Source: Rhodospirillaceae bacterium (lineage in GTDB: Bacteria > Pseudomonadota > Alphaproteobacteria > Rhodospirillales > 2-02-FULL-58-16). Taken from it: 6,517 bases of DNA. Both the position numbers and the translations under genes were made by a program. The stretch lies in assembly GCA_030623425.1 (NCBI GenBank), contig JAUXMA010000092.1, forward strand, positions 1 to 6,517. Direction: 5' to 3'. Of the stretch, positions 5,791 through 6,517 are shown piece by piece. The first letter of the stretch is position 1, and each line of letters starts with the position of its first letter. The notes under the pieces are model-generated. The model worked only from the letters and a program-made list of their open reading frames with translations, had not been told where the DNA came from and did no database searches.

Positions 5791-6386
5791 GACTTTGCGT
5801 CCTGTTTTTTGCGCAGGCGTTCGCGGCCCCGCCGGCGGCCCCTGTTGATTTGATAGGAATACACCATCGGCTTCAACGAAAAATAGAGCGCCAACCACAC
5901 CAGGATGCCCGTCGGAACGCCGCCGACGAACATCGTCCACCAGACCGGCCACGCCGCCTGCAACAGATAAACCATGTCGAAGCGCAGGAAAGCCTCCAGC
6001 ATGGTTCCGAAAAGTTTTATGAAATCAATGGATTCCGTGAGATTATGCGGATTTCCCGCGCCCATCCACAGGCCCACCTCGTAGATCCATATCCAAATGA
6101 AGGGAAAAGTCCAGGGGTTTCCAACCGCCGTGCCGATGGCGGACGACAGGATATTGGCGCGGATGATCAAGGCGAGGGTCGCCGCCAGCACGAAATGGAG
6201 CCCGACGAAAGGGGTGAACGAGATGGCCGCGCCGCAGGCGAATCCGGCGGCCAGCGAATAGGGCGTTCCGGGCAGGCGCGCCATGCGGTGGAAAGTATAG
6301 CGCGCCGATCGCCGCCAGCCGGCGCGCGGCCACAGGAATTCGCGCATCCTCGCGCTTATCGGCAGTTTTCGGCGCCGCTTAAACAT
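5787..6386 (-). CDS. DUF2062 domain membrane protein
   Basis: The 199-residue product matches the DUF2062 family, whose role is not established. After a strongly basic N-terminus (KRRRK, then WRRSARY) comes the family core: LPGTPYSLAAGFACGAAISFTPFVGLHF starting at 38, RANILSSAIGT at 76-86, and GNPWTFPFIW at 89-98. Three membrane segments are likely (about 45-76, 92-110 and 145-170), followed by a basic tail (GRRRGRERLRKK). The N-terminal residues before the core match relatives I know from Rhodospirillales, so I accept ATG 6386 even though no Shine-Dalgarno precedes it; that position is taken by a repeat-like motif (TGCTCTAG) that ends directly at the ATG. The gene sits 33 bases after rel and overlaps pdxJ by four bases. 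Its place in the operon may be historical; nothing in the sequence ties it to B6 or ppGpp metabolism. Confidence 0.9.
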   Translation of the reverse strand: MFKRRRKLPISARMREFLWPRAGWRRSARYTFHRMARLPGTPYSLAAGFACGAAISFTPFVGLHFVLAATLALIIRANILSSAIGTAVGNPWTFPFIWIWIYEVGLWMGAGNPHNLTESIDFIKLFGTMLEAFLRFDMVYLLQAAWPVWWTMFVGGVPTGILVWLALYFSLKPMVYSYQINRGRRRGRERLRKKQDAKS

Positions 6387-6406
6387 CTAGAGCATTTCAA
6401 GATTGG
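6387..6406 (-). repeat. Degenerate half-element related to the repeat near 1700
   Basis: Read on the minus strand this is CCAATCTTGAAATGCTCTAG. The plus strand at 1697-1719 has CCAATC, then TGGATTTGCTCTA after four extra bases; the last 13-14 bases agree at about ten positions. The CTAGAGCATTTC type of end occurs in palindromic repeats of other alphaproteobacteria, as far as I recall. With one short match this could be coincidence. Confidence 0.3.
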
Positions 6407-6419
6407 TCGGCACCGGTAC

Positions 6420-6517
6420 TTAGCCACGCCTCCGCTCGACCGAATTAACGGCCGGAGTCGCCCTCAAAGCCGCGACGATGTCGGTCAAGTGTCTGACATC
6501 CCTCACTTCGATGTCGA
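6420..6517 (-). CDS. RelA/SpoT-type (p)ppGpp synthetase/hydrolase, C-terminal end only
   Basis: Only the last 31 codons and the stop (TAA, 6422-6420) are in the window; the rest lies beyond the right edge. The peptide DIEVRDVRHLTDIVAALRAT followed by PAVNSVERRRG matches the end of the C-terminal ACT domain of alphaproteobacterial bifunctional Rel/SpoT proteins, which make and degrade the stringent-response alarmone. That domain senses starvation signals through the ribosome. The gene reads into DUF2062 and pdxJ on the same strand, so it is likely the upstream member of this cluster. The fragment cannot show whether the synthetase and hydrolase sites are intact. Confidence 0.85.
   Translation of the reverse strand, partial: DIEVRDVRHLTDIVAALRATPAVNSVERRRG

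Noticed and set aside
5791..5952. Upstream extension of pdxJ by 54 codons
   Set aside because: Family homology begins at ATG 5790, which overlaps the preceding stop as ATGA; the added residues are unrelated and come from the DUF2062 gene in another frame.
1..6517. CRISPR array, tRNA, rRNA, phage or defence genes
   Set aside because: I saw no regularly spaced short repeats, no RNA gene sequence and no recognisable integrase, transposase, nuclease or toxin-antitoxin pair on either strand; RNase III here is the housekeeping enzyme.

Overview
The window looks like a piece of an alphaproteobacterial chromosome, probably Rhodospirillales-like. The evidence is high GC in genes, the protein sequences themselves (for example the YQRLEFLGDRVLGL form of RNase III and the DUF2062 N-terminus), and the gene order rel–DUF2062–pdxJ–acpS–lepB–rnc–era, which from memory is typical of that group. 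Every supported gene lies on the minus strand, so transcription runs from the right edge to the left.

Right to left: 6517–6420 is the last 31 codons of a RelA/SpoT-type (p)ppGpp synthetase/hydrolase. It is followed by a DUF2062 membrane protein (6386–5787), pdxJ (5790–5050, vitamin B6 synthesis), acpS (5053–4619, activation of acyl carrier protein), lepB (4526–3792, signal peptidase I), rnc (3764–3066, RNase III) and era (2885–1980, ribosome-assembly GTPase). DUF2062/pdxJ and pdxJ/acpS overlap by ATGA and are probably translationally coupled. A 92-base gap before lepB holds a perfect TTGACA box and a 44-base stretch of about 11% GC, so lepB–rnc–era may have their own promoter. A very strong GC-rich stem-loop abuts the era stop codon and probably ends the unit.

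From 1979 to 1112 there is about 870 bases with no gene I can support. It holds several palindromic elements: the GC-rich stem at 1936–1977, a hairpin at 1672–1702, and a 74-base element at 1751–1824 with 12-base inverted ends and 6-base direct repeats (TAACTC) on both sides. It looks like a landing site for small dispersed repeats.

From 1111 to the left edge runs one continuous open frame of 370 codons that is cut off by the window. It encodes an exported lipoprotein (LAGC lipobox, strong Shine-Dalgarno) with a recently duplicated 67-residue unit in its middle and a C-terminus that looks like the start of a SPOR domain. It is the least familiar gene here. The remainder is an ordinary housekeeping cluster; I see no evidence for a new defence, CRISPR or mobile system.
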